Assembly: GCF_900009265.2 (NCBI RefSeq)
Contig: NZ_LR735026.1
Location: 303,965 to 361,451, forward strand
Direction of reading: 5' to 3'
From: Planktothrix paucivesiculata PCC 9631
GTDB taxonomy: Bacteria; Cyanobacteriota; Cyanobacteriia; Cyanobacteriales; Microcoleaceae
Length of the DNA stretch: 57,487 nt
The notes beneath the pieces were generated by a model that was not told the origin of the DNA, searched no databases, and worked only from the letters and a program-made list of their open reading frames with translations. Positions 8,918 to 18,941 of the stretch are shown here, piece by piece. The translations under genes and the position numbers were made by a program. Every line of letters begins with the position of its first letter. Positions within the stretch are counted from its first letter, which is position 1.

Positions 8918-10354
8918 TTAAATAAAGGGTAATAAAATCTCAAATTCCGTACCGATTCCTGGCTGCGATCGCAATTTTAATTGTCCGCCATGTTTGGCGG
9001 TGACAATATGATAACTCAGAGATAAACTGGTTTCTTTTTCCGTGCGTTTGAGATTAGAAAATGAATCTAGGATTTTTTGTTGTTCTTCCGCAGACAATCC
9101 CGGGCCATTATCGGCAATAGAAATCGAAACCCAACGTTCGGGAGGGCTGAGATTCTCCCCTGGGGATGAGTCTAAACCGATGATTGTTGTTGTAATCACA
9201 ATTTGTGGTGCTTTCCCCGACTCTAAACCTGGGGAAATGCTATATTCATTCACCCAATCTTGTCTCACTAATTGATTGAGCAAGGCATCAAAACCATGAA
9301 TCAAAATATTGATAAAAACTTGGCTCAACTGTCCCACATAGCAGCTGACGGGAGGTAAATGACCGTAATTTTTAACCACGTCAATTTCTCGGTTAATCCG
9401 GCTTTTCATTAACAGTAAAATACTATCTAAATGACTATGTAAATCCGCAGGTTTAGGATGGATTTCATCAATATGGCAAAAATTTTGTAAACTCGTGGCT
9501 AATTTACTTAATCGTTCCGTACCACTTTTGATACTTGATAGAATCCGAGGAAAATCTTGGCGGAGAAAGTCAAATTCTATTTCTTGTTTCAGTTGTTCAA
9601 TGGCGGGAAATTTCTGGGTATAATGGGATTCATAAGCGTCCAAAAGTTCAATTAAACCATCACTATAGGTGACTAAATGGGTTAAATTTCCCCAAATAAA
9701 TCCCACCGGATCTAAAATTTCATGGGCAACGCCATCTACTAATCTTCCTAAACTCGCCATTTTTTCACTTTGTAACAGTTGAACTTGAGTTCTTTCATAG
9801 CGAACTTGAGTTTCAATTCCTCGAATTTGCCAATAGGCAAGATTCAATTCATGACTGTTTAAAAGACGATAGGAAACCATCCAAGGATAATCCCCCGAAG
9901 ATGACCAATTTCCCTGTACCACAATCGGATCGATATATCCAGGGGCAGTTCGCTTTAAGGATTGTTGGGTTGCTGCTAGAATTGTGGTTTGTGCAGGTAA
10001 TACTAATACGGGGGTTCTAACATAACTATAAAGTACATCTAGGGATTGATCTAAAAATAATTCTAACCCCCGGGGACGGAGAAAAAATTCTAGGAGATCC
10101 CGCCGAGAAATCATCCCCAAAAACTCAGAAGTAGAGTTTTCCTGGGGGTCTACAATAATTACTCCCGGTAGCAAGGGATGTCTTTCAAACTGTTGTACTA
10201 GGGTTCGTACACTCGAAGCCAAAACCACTTGAAAATCGTATAGGGGTAAATCTCCTAGGGTGGAGTCTAAACTTAAATCTCCTCCGGTTTGACTTTCCCA
10301 TAAATAGGGTACAGATATGCTCGTCAAGGTACTTTTAGGTAGAATTAGCAACAC
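8918..10354 (-). CDS. Histidine kinase with CBS-like N-terminal sensor
   Basis: The 478-residue kinase has an N-terminal region (about 25-165) resembling a CBS pair (VVLASSVRTLVQQFERHPLL, GMISRRDLLEF), a coiled coil (about 175-200), and an H-box VAHEILDPVGFIWGNL with the phosphoacceptor H211. A C-terminal ATPase domain carries an ADNGPGLS G1-box and a late GIGTEFEILLP strand. No transmembrane segment is visible, so it is likely soluble. The H-box is of the HEI(N/L)xP type common in cyanobacterial kinases. The start is GTG, preceded by AGGAAA. It sits between the REC-GGDEF-EAL gene (about 65 nt upstream) and the TPR gene (17 nt downstream), suggesting one signalling operon. Confidence 0.88.
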   Translation of the reverse strand: MLLILPKSTLTSISVPYLWESQTGGDLSLDSTLGDLPLYDFQVVLASSVRTLVQQFERHPLLPGVIIVDPQENSTSEFLGMISRRDLLEFFLRPRGLELFLDQSLDVLYSYVRTPVLVLPAQTTILAATQQSLKRTAPGYIDPIVVQGNWSSSGDYPWMVSYRLLNSHELNLAYWQIRGIETQVRYERTQVQLLQSEKMASLGRLVDGVAHEILDPVGFIWGNLTHLVTYSDGLIELLDAYESHYTQKFPAIEQLKQEIEFDFLRQDFPRILSSIKSGTERLSKLATSLQNFCHIDEIHPKPADLHSHLDSILLLMKSRINREIDVVKNYGHLPPVSCYVGQLSQVFINILIHGFDALLNQLVRQDWVNEYSISPGLESGKAPQIVITTTIIGLDSSPGENLSPPERWVSISIADNGPGLSAEEQQKILDSFSNLKRTEKETSLSLSYHIVTAKHGGQLKLRSQPGIGTEFEILLPFI

Positions 10355-10418
10355 AGTTTCCTATCCCTTAGACTAACATTAAGGGGTCAAAAATTAATCA
10401 AAAATTTATTAATTTTAA

Positions 10419-12275
10419 TTACCAATGGGGGTTCTCTACTAATAACGCTTCAGCCGCATTCGCTTCTAAAGGACGGGCGAAGAAATAACCCTGCCCTTCT
10501 TCACATCCCAAACTTCTAAGCAGGGACAATTGTTCGGGGGTTTCTACTCCTTCGGCGGTAACGTTCATATTCAGATGATGGGCGAGGGTAATAATGGCTT
10601 GAATAATTTCTAAATTTTGACGAGTTTGACTAATTCCTTGAATAAAAGATCGATCAATTTTTAAATTATGTAAAGGAAATCGATGTAAATAACTGAGGGA
10701 GGAATAACCCGTGCCAAAATCATCAATACTTAACTGAATATCTCGATCTCTGAGTTGTTGTAAAAGTTCGGCGGCGGATTCGGGATGTTCCATGATCGCA
10801 CTTTCGGTAATTTCCAATTTTAAATAACTACTATTTAATTGAGTTTGCAAAATAATTTTATCAATATTTTGAATTAAATTCAGTTGAGAAAACTGTTTTA
10901 CTGATAAATTAACGCTCATTTTAATGGTGCGTTTAGATAAACCTCGATCTTGCCAGGTTTTCAACTGTTGACAGGCTTCTTTTAAAACCCATAAACCGAT
11001 GGGAACAATTAATCCGGTTTCCTCGGCGGCGGGAATAAAATCTCCTGGGGATATTAGTCCTTTTTGACCATGATGCCATCTTAATAAGGCTTCAAATCCA
11101 TTAATTCTTCCGGTGTCTAAGGAAATAATCGGTTGATAATATAAGATAAATTCTTCCCGGTGTAAGGCCCGTCTTAAATCCGTTTCTAACTCTAAACGTT
11201 GTTGAGCGTGATAGTGCATTTGGGTATCAAAAATTTGATACCGAGCCTTTCCTTTGGCTTTGGCTTGATACATGGCAATATCTGCATCTCTTAAAATATG
11301 TTCCGGTTCTTGATAGGTTCTATTCCCCACCACAATCCCAATACTGGCATTAATAAATAATTCCTGTTCCTCAAATTGAAACGGCCAACTCATGGAGGTT
11401 TGGATTTTTTGAGCTAAACGACTCACATCGTCAATATCTTGAATATTTTCTAATAAAATAGTAAACTCATCGCCCCCAAACCGAGCCAACATATCTGTAG
11501 ATGCTAAATGGGTTTTTAGGCGGCGGGCGATCGCAATTAATAGCCGATCTCCGGCAAAATGTCCCAGGGAATCATTCACCACTTTAAAGCGATCGCAATC
11601 CAAAAATAAAACCCCAAACTGATAATTAGGTTCCCGTTGGGTTCGTTGTAAAGACTGTACTAATCGATTCATAAATAGAACCCGATTCGGTAAATTAGTG
11701 AGGGCATCATGGGATGCCAGATGTAGCAATCGGGTTTGGGTTTTTTGATGTTCAGAAATTTCCTTTTCTAGCTTATAATTCAAGCCTTTTAATTGGGCAT
11801 TGACAATTTCTAATTCCATTGTCCGAGATTGGACTCGCTGTTCTAATTTTTCATTGAGTTGTTGAATTTCAGCCCTAGCCGATTGTAAGGCAATTTGATT
11901 TTCAATCCGCGCTACCACTTCTTCAAATTGAAAGGGTTTAGTAATATAATCTACCCCGCCGACTTGAAAGGCTTTGACTTTATCGATCACTTCATTCAAA
12001 GCGCTTAAAAAGATCACCGGGATATCCCGGGTTTTTTCATTCTCCTTCAAGGACTGACAAACGGTATAACCGTCCATATCGGGCATTTTGATATCTAATA
12101 AGATCAAATCCGGTGGCAGGGTTTGTACGGCCATAATTGCCATTTGTCCATTCATTACGCCCCGAACTTTATATCCCATTTGGATCAAAGTATTCGATAA
12201 CAGCCGTAGATTTTCTAGGGTGTCATCTACAATTAAAATATCGGCTTTAAAAGATCGATTAAAAGAATGATTCAT
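10419..12275 (-). CDS. Response regulator REC-GGDEF-EAL (cyclic di-GMP turnover)
   Basis: The 618-residue protein has a receiver domain ([14 protein letters not shown]; phosphoacceptor D61 in [13 protein letters not shown]), a coiled-coil linker (about 130-180), a GGDEF diguanylate cyclase domain with an intact RFGGDEF (GGDEF 267-271), and an EAL phosphodiesterase domain with EALLRW (395-400), DDFGTGYSS and AEGVETPEQ. Both catalytic signatures look complete, so net activity cannot be predicted. Its ATG overlaps the stop of the upstream hybrid kinase gene by 4 nt (ATGA), a strong sign of translational coupling. The pair therefore probably links an extracytoplasmic signal to cyclic di-GMP. Confidence 0.95.
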   Translation of the reverse strand: MNHSFNRSFKADILIVDDTLENLRLLSNTLIQMGYKVRGVMNGQMAIMAVQTLPPDLILLDIKMPDMDGYTVCQSLKENEKTRDIPVIFLSALNEVIDKVKAFQVGGVDYITKPFQFEEVVARIENQIALQSARAEIQQLNEKLEQRVQSRTMELEIVNAQLKGLNYKLEKEISEHQKTQTRLLHLASHDALTNLPNRVLFMNRLVQSLQRTQREPNYQFGVLFLDCDRFKVVNDSLGHFAGDRLLIAIARRLKTHLASTDMLARFGGDEFTILLENIQDIDDVSRLAQKIQTSMSWPFQFEEQELFINASIGIVVGNRTYQEPEHILRDADIAMYQAKAKGKARYQIFDTQMHYHAQQRLELETDLRRALHREEFILYYQPIISLDTGRINGFEALLRWHHGQKGLISPGDFIPAAEETGLIVPIGLWVLKEACQQLKTWQDRGLSKRTIKMSVNLSVKQFSQLNLIQNIDKIILQTQLNSSYLKLEITESAIMEHPESAAELLQQLRDRDIQLSIDDFGTGYSSLSYLHRFPLHNLKIDRSFIQGISQTRQNLEIIQAIITLAHHLNMNVTAEGVETPEQLSLLRSLGCEEGQGYFFARPLEANAAEALLVENPHW

Positions 12276-15004
12276 TGCTGGGTCGCTTTATGAGCTAAAT
12301 CCATTATCTGATCAAAAGAAAAATTATTCACTAATAGGATGAGAGATTCTGCGACCGGACTGTGGGATACAGGAATTTGTTGCACCAGTTGTAAAATTTG
12401 TTCGCCATCGGCTGCGGTGGCACTGTAGTGCAATGCTACTAACCATTCAGAAGACATCATGGTCAACGCATCCGGGCTAATGATGGAGCTTGGCGGGGGT
12501 GCTAAGGGTTCTAAAGTGGGAAGATCAGGTGTGTATAAATATCGTACCCCTAAATAGTGGGCAATTTTCTCTAATAGGGCATCTTCTCGGAAGGGTTTTT
12601 TGACAAAATCATCACACCCGACTGATAAAACTATAGCCCGTTCTTCTTCAAAAACACTAGCAGTTAAGGCGATAATCACCGTCGCTTGACCTTTTAAATG
12701 GGATTTAATTTGTTTTGTGGCTTCGTAACCATCCATCACCGGCATTCGCATATCCATGAGGATTAAATGGGGTTGCCATTCATTCCAGACTTTTAATGCT
12801 TCTTGACCATTTTCAGCCTCAGCCACCTCAAACCCCAAAGGAGATAACAGTTTAACTAATAATTGGCGATTGGTAAATCGGTCATCAACGACTAAAATGC
12901 GGAATTTGGGTTGATTTTCGGCTAAACCAATGATTCGTTTTTGAGTTTTAATTTCTTGGAGATCCTCCGCGTTAGCCAGGTCAACTTGAAGATTAAATTT
13001 AAAAATAGTCCCTTGATTTAAGATACTATTGACTTGAATATCGCCGCCCATTAACTGAATAAATTTTTGACTAATTGCTAATCCTAACCCGGTTCCTTGT
13101 TGAGATTGACGTCCTGTTTCTGTTTGCATAAACGCCTCAAAAACTTGATGGAGTTCACCGGGGGCAATCCCAGGGCCCGTATCTTCGACTTCCAACTCCA
13201 GGGTAAGTTTGTCATCAGTTGGCGTTTTCGGTTGAACTTTTGCCCGTAATATTACTTGCCCCGTTGTGGTAAATTTAATGGCATTGGACAATAAATTCAT
13301 TGAGATTTGCCGGAATTTACTTTCATCGGTTTTAATATATTGAGGTAGGTTAGGATCTAATTCAAAAATAAGTTTTATTCCTTTAGAGTTTGCTTTTAAT
13401 TCAAACATTTGTTCTAAGGTGGTAAAACAGGAATAGAGGTTAAAACAACTGGAATTAATCTGGGTTTTTCCCGATTCAATTTTGGTTAAATCTAAAATTT
13501 CATTAATTAATTTGAGTAAATGTTCTCCAGAACGATTGACAATTTCCAGATTTTCTGAAAGTTGTGCATCGCCGTTATATTGACGGAGCATTAATTGGGT
13601 AAACCCTAAAATCGCGTGCAAAGGGGTTCTTAATTCATGACTCATATTCGCTAAAAATAGGCTTTTAGCCAGATTAGCTAATTCTGCTGATTCCTTGGCT
13701 TGTTTCAATTCTACGGTGCGTTCTTCGACTCGAATTTCTAGGGTTTCAAAGGATTCTTTGAGTTCCGATACCATTTGATTAAAAGATTGGGATAAAACCT
13801 CTAATTCATTAATGCCATAAACTTCATTTTTAGGAAGGATTTCTTCTAATTTTCCTTGAGCAATTTTTTGAGAATCTTGATTTAATTTTACAATCGGTTT
13901 CATAATCCATCGGGCGGTTAAAATTCCCAAGATTACGGATAAACCCAAGGCTAAAAAGCAAAGAATAATAGTTCTTTTTTGATTGTTTTGGATCTTTTCC
14001 GTAAAGTCGGATTCAGGAACAACCACCACAATTAACCAATCTAAACCTCTGGGGTCGGAATAGGGAACAATTTGGATTAGTTGTCGTTGATTATTATAAA
14101 TAAAATCGAGTTGTTGTTCGGTAGTAATATTATTAAATTTTTCAAAATGATTCAATAAAAAAATAGCTGTTTTTTGTAAGAATTTATCAGAACTTTCAAT
14201 CGCTTTAATTCTTTGAGTTTTTCCTTTTTTGTCTACTAAAAATGATAAATTTAAACTAGAACTGGCTACAATTAGACCGGAACGTTCAATAATAAAGGTT
14301 TGTCCTGATTTACCGACTTCTATACTTTTTAAAAAGTCACTGACTTGGTTTAGAAATAAGTGACTTGCTAATACTCCTAACACTTTTCCCTGATTATCTT
14401 TAACAACAACACTCGCAGGTAAAACCATTTCAGGATACGCATGATAAGTAAAAATGGGACTCCAAATCGATTGATCAGCTTGCAATGCTGCTTTGTACCA
14501 AGGTCGCTCTCGAATGATAAAATTAGGGGTTTCTTGGATTAATTTTTGGGGGTTTCCTTGAGGATCTAATTCATTAAATTGAATACTTCCCTGGGTAGAT
14601 AGATCGGATTTCATCATCAACAAACCAGACTGATCAAATCTTCCCACCCCAATAAACTCGTCTTTTTCACTCCCAAATAAAATAAAACTGATGGTTTTAA
14701 AGGATTGTACTTGTAACCAGAAATGATATTTCAGGTTTTGCATATTATCAATATCAATATAACCGGATTTAATCGCATCTAAGTTGAGTTGATTAATTAA
14801 ATGGGGAACTTCTAAAAATTGATACAATCTTTGTTCAATTCGGTTAGAAATTTCGTTTCTGAGTTGATAAGCAACATCTCTAACGGAGGTTTTACTGGTA
14901 CGGAAAGACAACCAGCCAATTAGTCCAACAGTGCCAAATAGTTGTAAAATAAAAGGAACAATCAGAACCCATCGTAGGGGAAATTTAATTAATAAGGGCT
15001 TCAT
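12272..15004 (-). CDS. Membrane hybrid histidine kinase (dCache-HAMP-HisKA-HATPase-REC)
   Basis: With the ATG at 15004 the protein has 910 residues; an in-frame GTG at 15052 would add 16 and falls inside a HIP1 octamer. TM1 (about 11-34) and TM2 (about 345-368) flank a large extracytoplasmic dCache-like sensor containing [14 protein letters not shown] follows, then a coiled coil, the H-box [19 protein letters not shown] (H456), an ATPase domain with DTGPGI and GTGLGLAIS, and a receiver domain with [13 protein letters not shown] (Asp near 750). The C-terminal tail resembles that of the other hybrid kinase in this window. It is the first gene of the minus-strand signalling operon. Confidence 0.93.
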   Translation of the reverse strand: MKPLLIKFPLRWVLIVPFILQLFGTVGLIGWLSFRTSKTSVRDVAYQLRNEISNRIEQRLYQFLEVPHLINQLNLDAIKSGYIDIDNMQNLKYHFWLQVQSFKTISFILFGSEKDEFIGVGRFDQSGLLMMKSDLSTQGSIQFNELDPQGNPQKLIQETPNFIIRERPWYKAALQADQSIWSPIFTYHAYPEMVLPASVVVKDNQGKVLGVLASHLFLNQVSDFLKSIEVGKSGQTFIIERSGLIVASSSLNLSFLVDKKGKTQRIKAIESSDKFLQKTAIFLLNHFEKFNNITTEQQLDFIYNNQRQLIQIVPYSDPRGLDWLIVVVVPESDFTEKIQNNQKRTIILCFLALGLSVILGILTARWIMKPIVKLNQDSQKIAQGKLEEILPKNEVYGINELEVLSQSFNQMVSELKESFETLEIRVEERTVELKQAKESAELANLAKSLFLANMSHELRTPLHAILGFTQLMLRQYNGDAQLSENLEIVNRSGEHLLKLINEILDLTKIESGKTQINSSCFNLYSCFTTLEQMFELKANSKGIKLIFELDPNLPQYIKTDESKFRQISMNLLSNAIKFTTTGQVILRAKVQPKTPTDDKLTLELEVEDTGPGIAPGELHQVFEAFMQTETGRQSQQGTGLGLAISQKFIQLMGGDIQVNSILNQGTIFKFNLQVDLANAEDLQEIKTQKRIIGLAENQPKFRILVVDDRFTNRQLLVKLLSPLGFEVAEAENGQEALKVWNEWQPHLILMDMRMPVMDGYEATKQIKSHLKGQATVIIALTASVFEEERAIVLSVGCDDFVKKPFREDALLEKIAHYLGVRYLYTPDLPTLEPLAPPPSSIISPDALTMMSSEWLVALHYSATAADGEQILQLVQQIPVSHSPVAESLILLVNNFSFDQIMDLAHKATQQ

Positions 15005-15190
15005 AGAAAAAGTGATTAATAAATTAAAATTTTTTATGAATTGCGATCGCACTCAAATTAAATCAATAATATTTTAACCCATTGACAAGGGGGTAGTAGA
15101 CAGTTTCTCAAACTGTCCATGATAGTTGAGGGGTTTTGTGACTCAAAACTACAATAGAATTAACAATAACGCCCCAAGGAATTGACGGTT

Positions 15191-15475
15191 ATGAGTAATA
15201 AACAAATGTTGGCACAAAAAGATACATCCGCTTGGATTCTTCAAGTTTGGCTATCTTTTATTCTGGCTGTATCCACAACTGCCGTCGGTATTGCTTACCT
15301 CCCCGTTGATATTTGGGTGAAAGGATTTATGGGGATGGGTTTAACTTTTTCGGTGGGGTCTTCTTTTACTTTAGCAAAAACTGTTCGAGATAATTATGAA
15401 GCGGACAAATTATTATCTAAAGTCGATCAAGCTAAGTTAGAAAAATTATTAGCTGAATATAATCCGATGAAGTGA
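15191..15475 (+). CDS. YiaA/YiaB-like two-helix membrane protein
   Basis: This small protein (94 residues) has two hydrophobic segments (ILQVWLSFILAVSTTAVGIAYL-like, then GFMGMGLTFSVGSSFTLAKT) and a charged C-terminal tail. The pattern W-x2-F-x4-S and the second-helix end FTLAKTxRD match the YiaA/YiaB two-helix family, whose role is unknown. The ATG at 15191 is preferred over the in-frame TTG at 15182, because AAGGA (15176-15180) lies at proper distance. The gene is divergent from the hybrid kinase and appears to be monocistronic. Confidence 0.82.
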   Translation: MSNKQMLAQKDTSAWILQVWLSFILAVSTTAVGIAYLPVDIWVKGFMGMGLTFSVGSSFTLAKTVRDNYEADKLLSKVDQAKLEKLLAEYNPMK

Positions 15476-15532
15476 TTTAGGTTGTTAATCACAAATCAAA
15501 ATACAATTGAGATCAATTTTTCTCGCCTGTAG

Positions 15533-15560
15533 GGTGCGTGTATAGCTTCCCGCACGCACC
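15533..15560. repeat. Inverted repeat GGTGCGTG/CACGCACC
   Basis: Two perfect 8-nt arms enclose a 12-nt loop between two convergent genes. A second imperfect hairpin (GAGCG/CGCTC) follows at about 15603. Both are of the short dispersed repeat type common in cyanobacteria. Neither is followed by a T-run, so termination is uncertain. Confidence 0.5.
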
Positions 15561-15656
15561 TATTAGCACCTCAAGTTATCAAGTCACTTAGAGTTATCCA
15601 GTGAGCGAGGACGCTCGCACTACGACCGCTATACTTTAAATAATTAAAAATTAATT

Positions 15657-16445
15657 TTATTGACTCATTTGTTCCGCTTGTTGTGTTGTATAATTCAGAT
15701 TTTTTTGATATTCTATAACCTTTTTTTGAGCTATTTCATAATTAGAGCTTGACGAAGAAATTGATTTCATCATATCAATAGCACTTTGCCATTCATTGAT
15801 AACTAAATTCCAGTCATCTTTAGACTTTGCCGATTGCGCTAAAGTTGATGCCCGGGTCGCTTTATTAACAGCTTCTCGGAAAAAATCAACTTTAATTGAT
15901 GGGTTTTCAGTTGAGCGAGAAACTAAATTAGGACTAGACTCTTGTGGAGACGATGAAGCGGTAATAGTAGAATTTCTCGGTAAAAATAATATAGTATAGA
16001 GGCTTAAACCTACAGCAATAGACCCAATTAAACAAGAAGCTATGGTTAAATTTCTGTTGAACTGAACATTATTTTTAAATTCACTTAAAAAAGATTCTGT
16101 TTCGTCTAATTTTTTTTGTAGTTTGTCTAAATCAGTTTTGCTTTCATCAATTTCAGACTGAGTTCTATTTTCAATCTGGCTAATTTGAGTCAAAATATTT
16201 TCAGTTTTATTGTGTATAGCATTAAAAGTTTCATGCCAATATTTTTTATATTCTTTATGGTTGATTGATAGAGAGTCAATTTCTTGTTTAGTTTGAGATA
16301 ATTCAAAAGAGTTGTTAGATAATTTATCTTTATAACTTTTTGATAATTGCTCTAATTCTTGCTTGATTCGAGATAAATCATCAATAACTTTTGCTGCTTC
16401 TTGAAAGCGTTTTTGAAGTCTAGCTAGTTCTTCAACTGAATTCAT
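15657..16445 (-). CDS. Coiled-coil single-pass membrane protein of unknown function
   Basis: I do not recognise a named family. Residues 1-128 are a long predicted coiled coil rich in Lys, Glu, Gln and Ser. One transmembrane helix covers about 133-155, and a Ser/Pro/Asn-rich linker runs to about 185. The C-terminal module (190-253) contains AVNKATRASTLAQSAKSKDDW and IEYQKNLNY, a pattern seen in many cyanobacterial proteins (AxxAQxAxxxxDWxxVxxxWxxAIxLM, then EYQxNLxYA) with unknown function. A strong AGGAG site lies 8 nt before the ATG. It begins 18 nt after the end of the 660-residue glycine-zipper gene, so the two are almost certainly one operon. Confidence 0.8.
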   Translation of the reverse strand: MNSVEELARLQKRFQEAAKVIDDLSRIKQELEQLSKSYKDKLSNNSFELSQTKQEIDSLSINHKEYKKYWHETFNAIHNKTENILTQISQIENRTQSEIDESKTDLDKLQKKLDETESFLSEFKNNVQFNRNLTIASCLIGSIAVGLSLYTILFLPRNSTITASSSPQESSPNLVSRSTENPSIKVDFFREAVNKATRASTLAQSAKSKDDWNLVINEWQSAIDMMKSISSSSSNYEIAQKKVIEYQKNLNYTTQQAEQMSQ

Positions 16446-16463
16446 CGTTTAATCTCCTTATGA

Positions 16464-18446
16464 TTATAAAATACGATTAAGATTTTTAATATGGGGTTCA
16501 AGAGAAATACAAGATTCACAGATTTGATTAAGCATCTCAATTTGTTGAATCAATTTATCAGCATCACTTAAATTTTCTATTTTCTTCTCCTGCAAATTTT
16601 CTATTTTATTGAACTGATAAATTTCTTTCAATTCTCGGAATAAATTATATAAAGTAGAATCCAATTTTTCATTAGAGAAAGTAGGAAAGCTGCAACCCAC
16701 GTCTTGAAAATTAGAATATCTCAATGATTTTGGTTCTTCCAGAATTTCTTTCCAAATTAATCGATTTTCAGTAAATACTAAACCGACTTTTCCTGAGCCG
16801 AATAAACTTTGATCGACTAAAGCTAATACTTTTTCTCCTTGTTCAAGATTTACATACTTATCAAGTGCATTAGCAAGTTTATCTACAGGAATATTAGGAG
16901 CTAAAAAATATTCGTTTGTTTTTTCTGATAGATAATAGTTGAATACAGTCATTAAATGATGGGTTTGATGTTCTAATAAAGTATAAAGTCTTGCTTCTAA
17001 CTGTTTGGCATTATTTTTTTTATTTTTCAGTAAGTTGTAAATACCAAAACCTGCACCCGCAGCAATTAAAGCCGCCCCTCCTGTCATGACACTAACTCCG
17101 CCCAAGGCTGACATAATCGCAGTATAAGCCGCCGCCCCTGATAATGTGCCAATGGCTGTTCCTGTACCCGCTACACCAAAAGCTCCCACCGCAGCCCAAG
17201 CGGTTGCAATAGTCGCGGCACTGGTTAATGTTCCTGCAACAGCCGCTATTCCTAAATTAACTTTATCTTCTGTATCCATTTGAGAGACGGACACAATGGA
17301 AACTAAAGTTGCGGCTCCAATTAATGCGGCTCCCCCCGTTACTACGACTAATCCTCCTAACATTCCTAAACCCCCGGCGGCAACAGAACCTCCTCCTAAA
17401 GCCGCTAGTGTTGCATTAGTCGCGGCTCCACCTGATAAACCTGCAATGGCAACTTTTGTTCCTGCTTCTACTCCTAAATGCCCCAAAACTGCATGAGCAT
17501 TCGGCACAATTTGAGTAGCTTTTTTGACAGATTTAGCAACTTTACCAACCCTGTCTATAATATTATTTGAGTTTCCCTCATTCTTTTGCTCAAATACTCG
17601 CTCTGAGGCTAACTTATAAATAACTTTACATTCTTCAGGAATATTTGAATTAATAACTAATTCATCCAGTTTGAGTAATTGCTGCAAATCGGTAATTTTT
17701 TGATTATCTCGAACTTGAATATAAACCAATAAATATTTTTCTTTTTCTACTTTTGATATAACTTGATCTTCGATTAAATCAATAATAAATAATTCCGTTG
17801 TAATAGCTTTTGATGTTACGCTGGCATTCAAATATCTCTGTTTAACAGTTACGGGAATATTAGAATTAGTAATTATGGAATCAAGATCATTAAGATAATC
17901 TAGCTTCCCAATGGCTTCACCTGCCCTCACACATTGATAAATTCCTCTTAAGGCTTGTTTTTTGTGTTCAGAAAGACGGGAAACTTCTAAAGATTTTTCT
18001 AAACATTCCTCAATCCAAATTAGACGATTATTTTCGCTGGCTAATTGATATTTTTGAACAAATTCATCATCTAAATTTTTTTTGTTGCTGTCAACTATAA
18101 AATCTAATAAATCAAGGGCTGCTATATCATCATTTAATTGATTTTGTCGAATATTTTCATAAGATTGTGTACATCTGACTTTGCTATCATATTTAATGTC
18201 GCAATTGCTAATTAAATTATTGATTATCTGTTGATAACTATTATTTTCATCATATAAAGTATGAAGAATCAACAGAACATCATTTTGATCTAAACCAGAT
18301 TTTTTTAATCTTAGTTTAAATCCTTCTTGCAATTGATCGGGGATTGTTACATCATAGGATTTACCAGATCGCAGAATGACTTTTTGGTTGCCTCCATGAC
18401 TTGCAATCTGGTCAGGAATAAAAATGTGATAAACTTCTTCAGACAT
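16464..18446 (-). CDS. Large membrane protein with duplicated glycine-zipper domain, unknown function
   Basis: The protein has 660 residues and no confident family. Residues 5-55 resemble a strand pair from DnaJ C-terminal substrate-binding domains (YDVTIPDQLQEGFKLRLKKSG). A helical soluble part follows to about 310. Residues 317-388 and 397-473 are two Gly/Ala-rich hydrophobic blocks. They share a repeat offset by 98 residues: AIxxLSGxAA (333-342 and 431-440), then ALGGxSV, suggesting internal duplication and membrane insertion. Residues about 545-600 (LFGSGKVGLVFTENRLIWK) resemble a bacterial PH-like domain. The C-terminus is helical. It is the first gene of a two-gene operon. A membrane-active or conflict-system role is only an inference. 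Confidence 0.75.
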   Translation of the reverse strand: MSEEVYHIFIPDQIASHGGNQKVILRSGKSYDVTIPDQLQEGFKLRLKKSGLDQNDVLLILHTLYDENNSYQQIINNLISNCDIKYDSKVRCTQSYENIRQNQLNDDIAALDLLDFIVDSNKKNLDDEFVQKYQLASENNRLIWIEECLEKSLEVSRLSEHKKQALRGIYQCVRAGEAIGKLDYLNDLDSIITNSNIPVTVKQRYLNASVTSKAITTELFIIDLIEDQVISKVEKEKYLLVYIQVRDNQKITDLQQLLKLDELVINSNIPEECKVIYKLASERVFEQKNEGNSNNIIDRVGKVAKSVKKATQIVPNAHAVLGHLGVEAGTKVAIAGLSGGAATNATLAALGGGSVAAGGLGMLGGLVVVTGGAALIGAATLVSIVSVSQMDTEDKVNLGIAAVAGTLTSAATIATAWAAVGAFGVAGTGTAIGTLSGAAAYTAIMSALGGVSVMTGGAALIAAGAGFGIYNLLKNKKNNAKQLEARLYTLLEHQTHHLMTVFNYYLSEKTNEYFLAPNIPVDKLANALDKYVNLEQGEKVLALVDQSLFGSGKVGLVFTENRLIWKEILEEPKSLRYSNFQDVGCSFPTFSNEKLDSTLYNLFRELKEIYQFNKIENLQEKKIENLSDADKLIQQIEMLNQICESCISLEPHIKNLNRIL

Positions 18447-18941
18447 AAACTGCTTAATGATATCCTCAATAGAATATGATAAATTAATATTTCTCCAGTG
18501 TCATCAGTAAATTTACGGAAAATTTTTTTCCCTTGTTCCCTCATTATAGCCGTTGATTACAACTTAAGCTAACGAGAAGGAGTATTAGGGCAGGTTTAGT
18601 AATATTGGGGTAAAGTAAAAAAGCTCTCGAAGAACGCGCCCCTACCAATTTCTGTAAACAGGTTATAGCAGTATTAAGCTAATAATAATCGTCCTTTAGG
18701 TTCAAGGATAGAACGTCCTAACTCGTCGCTCGACATTTGTTAATAATGTTAGATCGCTAATATTTTTTCGTCACTTAAATCAATAGTTTCTAAGTTTAGG
18801 GTAAATTGAGTCATAGTTCTGATTAGAAAGCTATGGGATTATAGTTATTATTATAAGTGATGCACCAGAAGGCGAGGCTAGTAACATTGCTATTTTTATA
18901 AACTATAATAAAAAAATACTTATCCTAACGGACATTCAATA
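18447..18941. other. 495-nt intergenic region with a gene remnant
   Basis: This spacer separates two divergent genes. It contains the start of a decayed Uma2-like gene (18749-18814, minus strand) and fragments of short dispersed repeats (for example GCGCCCCTACC near 18640). I see no tRNA and no complete reading frame. The promoter of the glycine-zipper operon should lie near 18450-18550, and that of the Uma2 gene near 18850-18940, but no clear -35/-10 pair can be assigned. Confidence 0.6.
18749..18814 (-). pseudogene. Remnant of an Uma2-family gene 5' end
   Basis: The frame starts MTQFTLNLETIDLSDE, which is how many cyanobacterial Uma2/DUF820 proteins begin (from memory). It stops at TAA after 21 codons with no recognisable continuation. 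A full Uma2 gene lies next to it in the opposite orientation. It is best read as a decayed copy, though chance similarity of a short peptide cannot be excluded. Confidence 0.35.
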
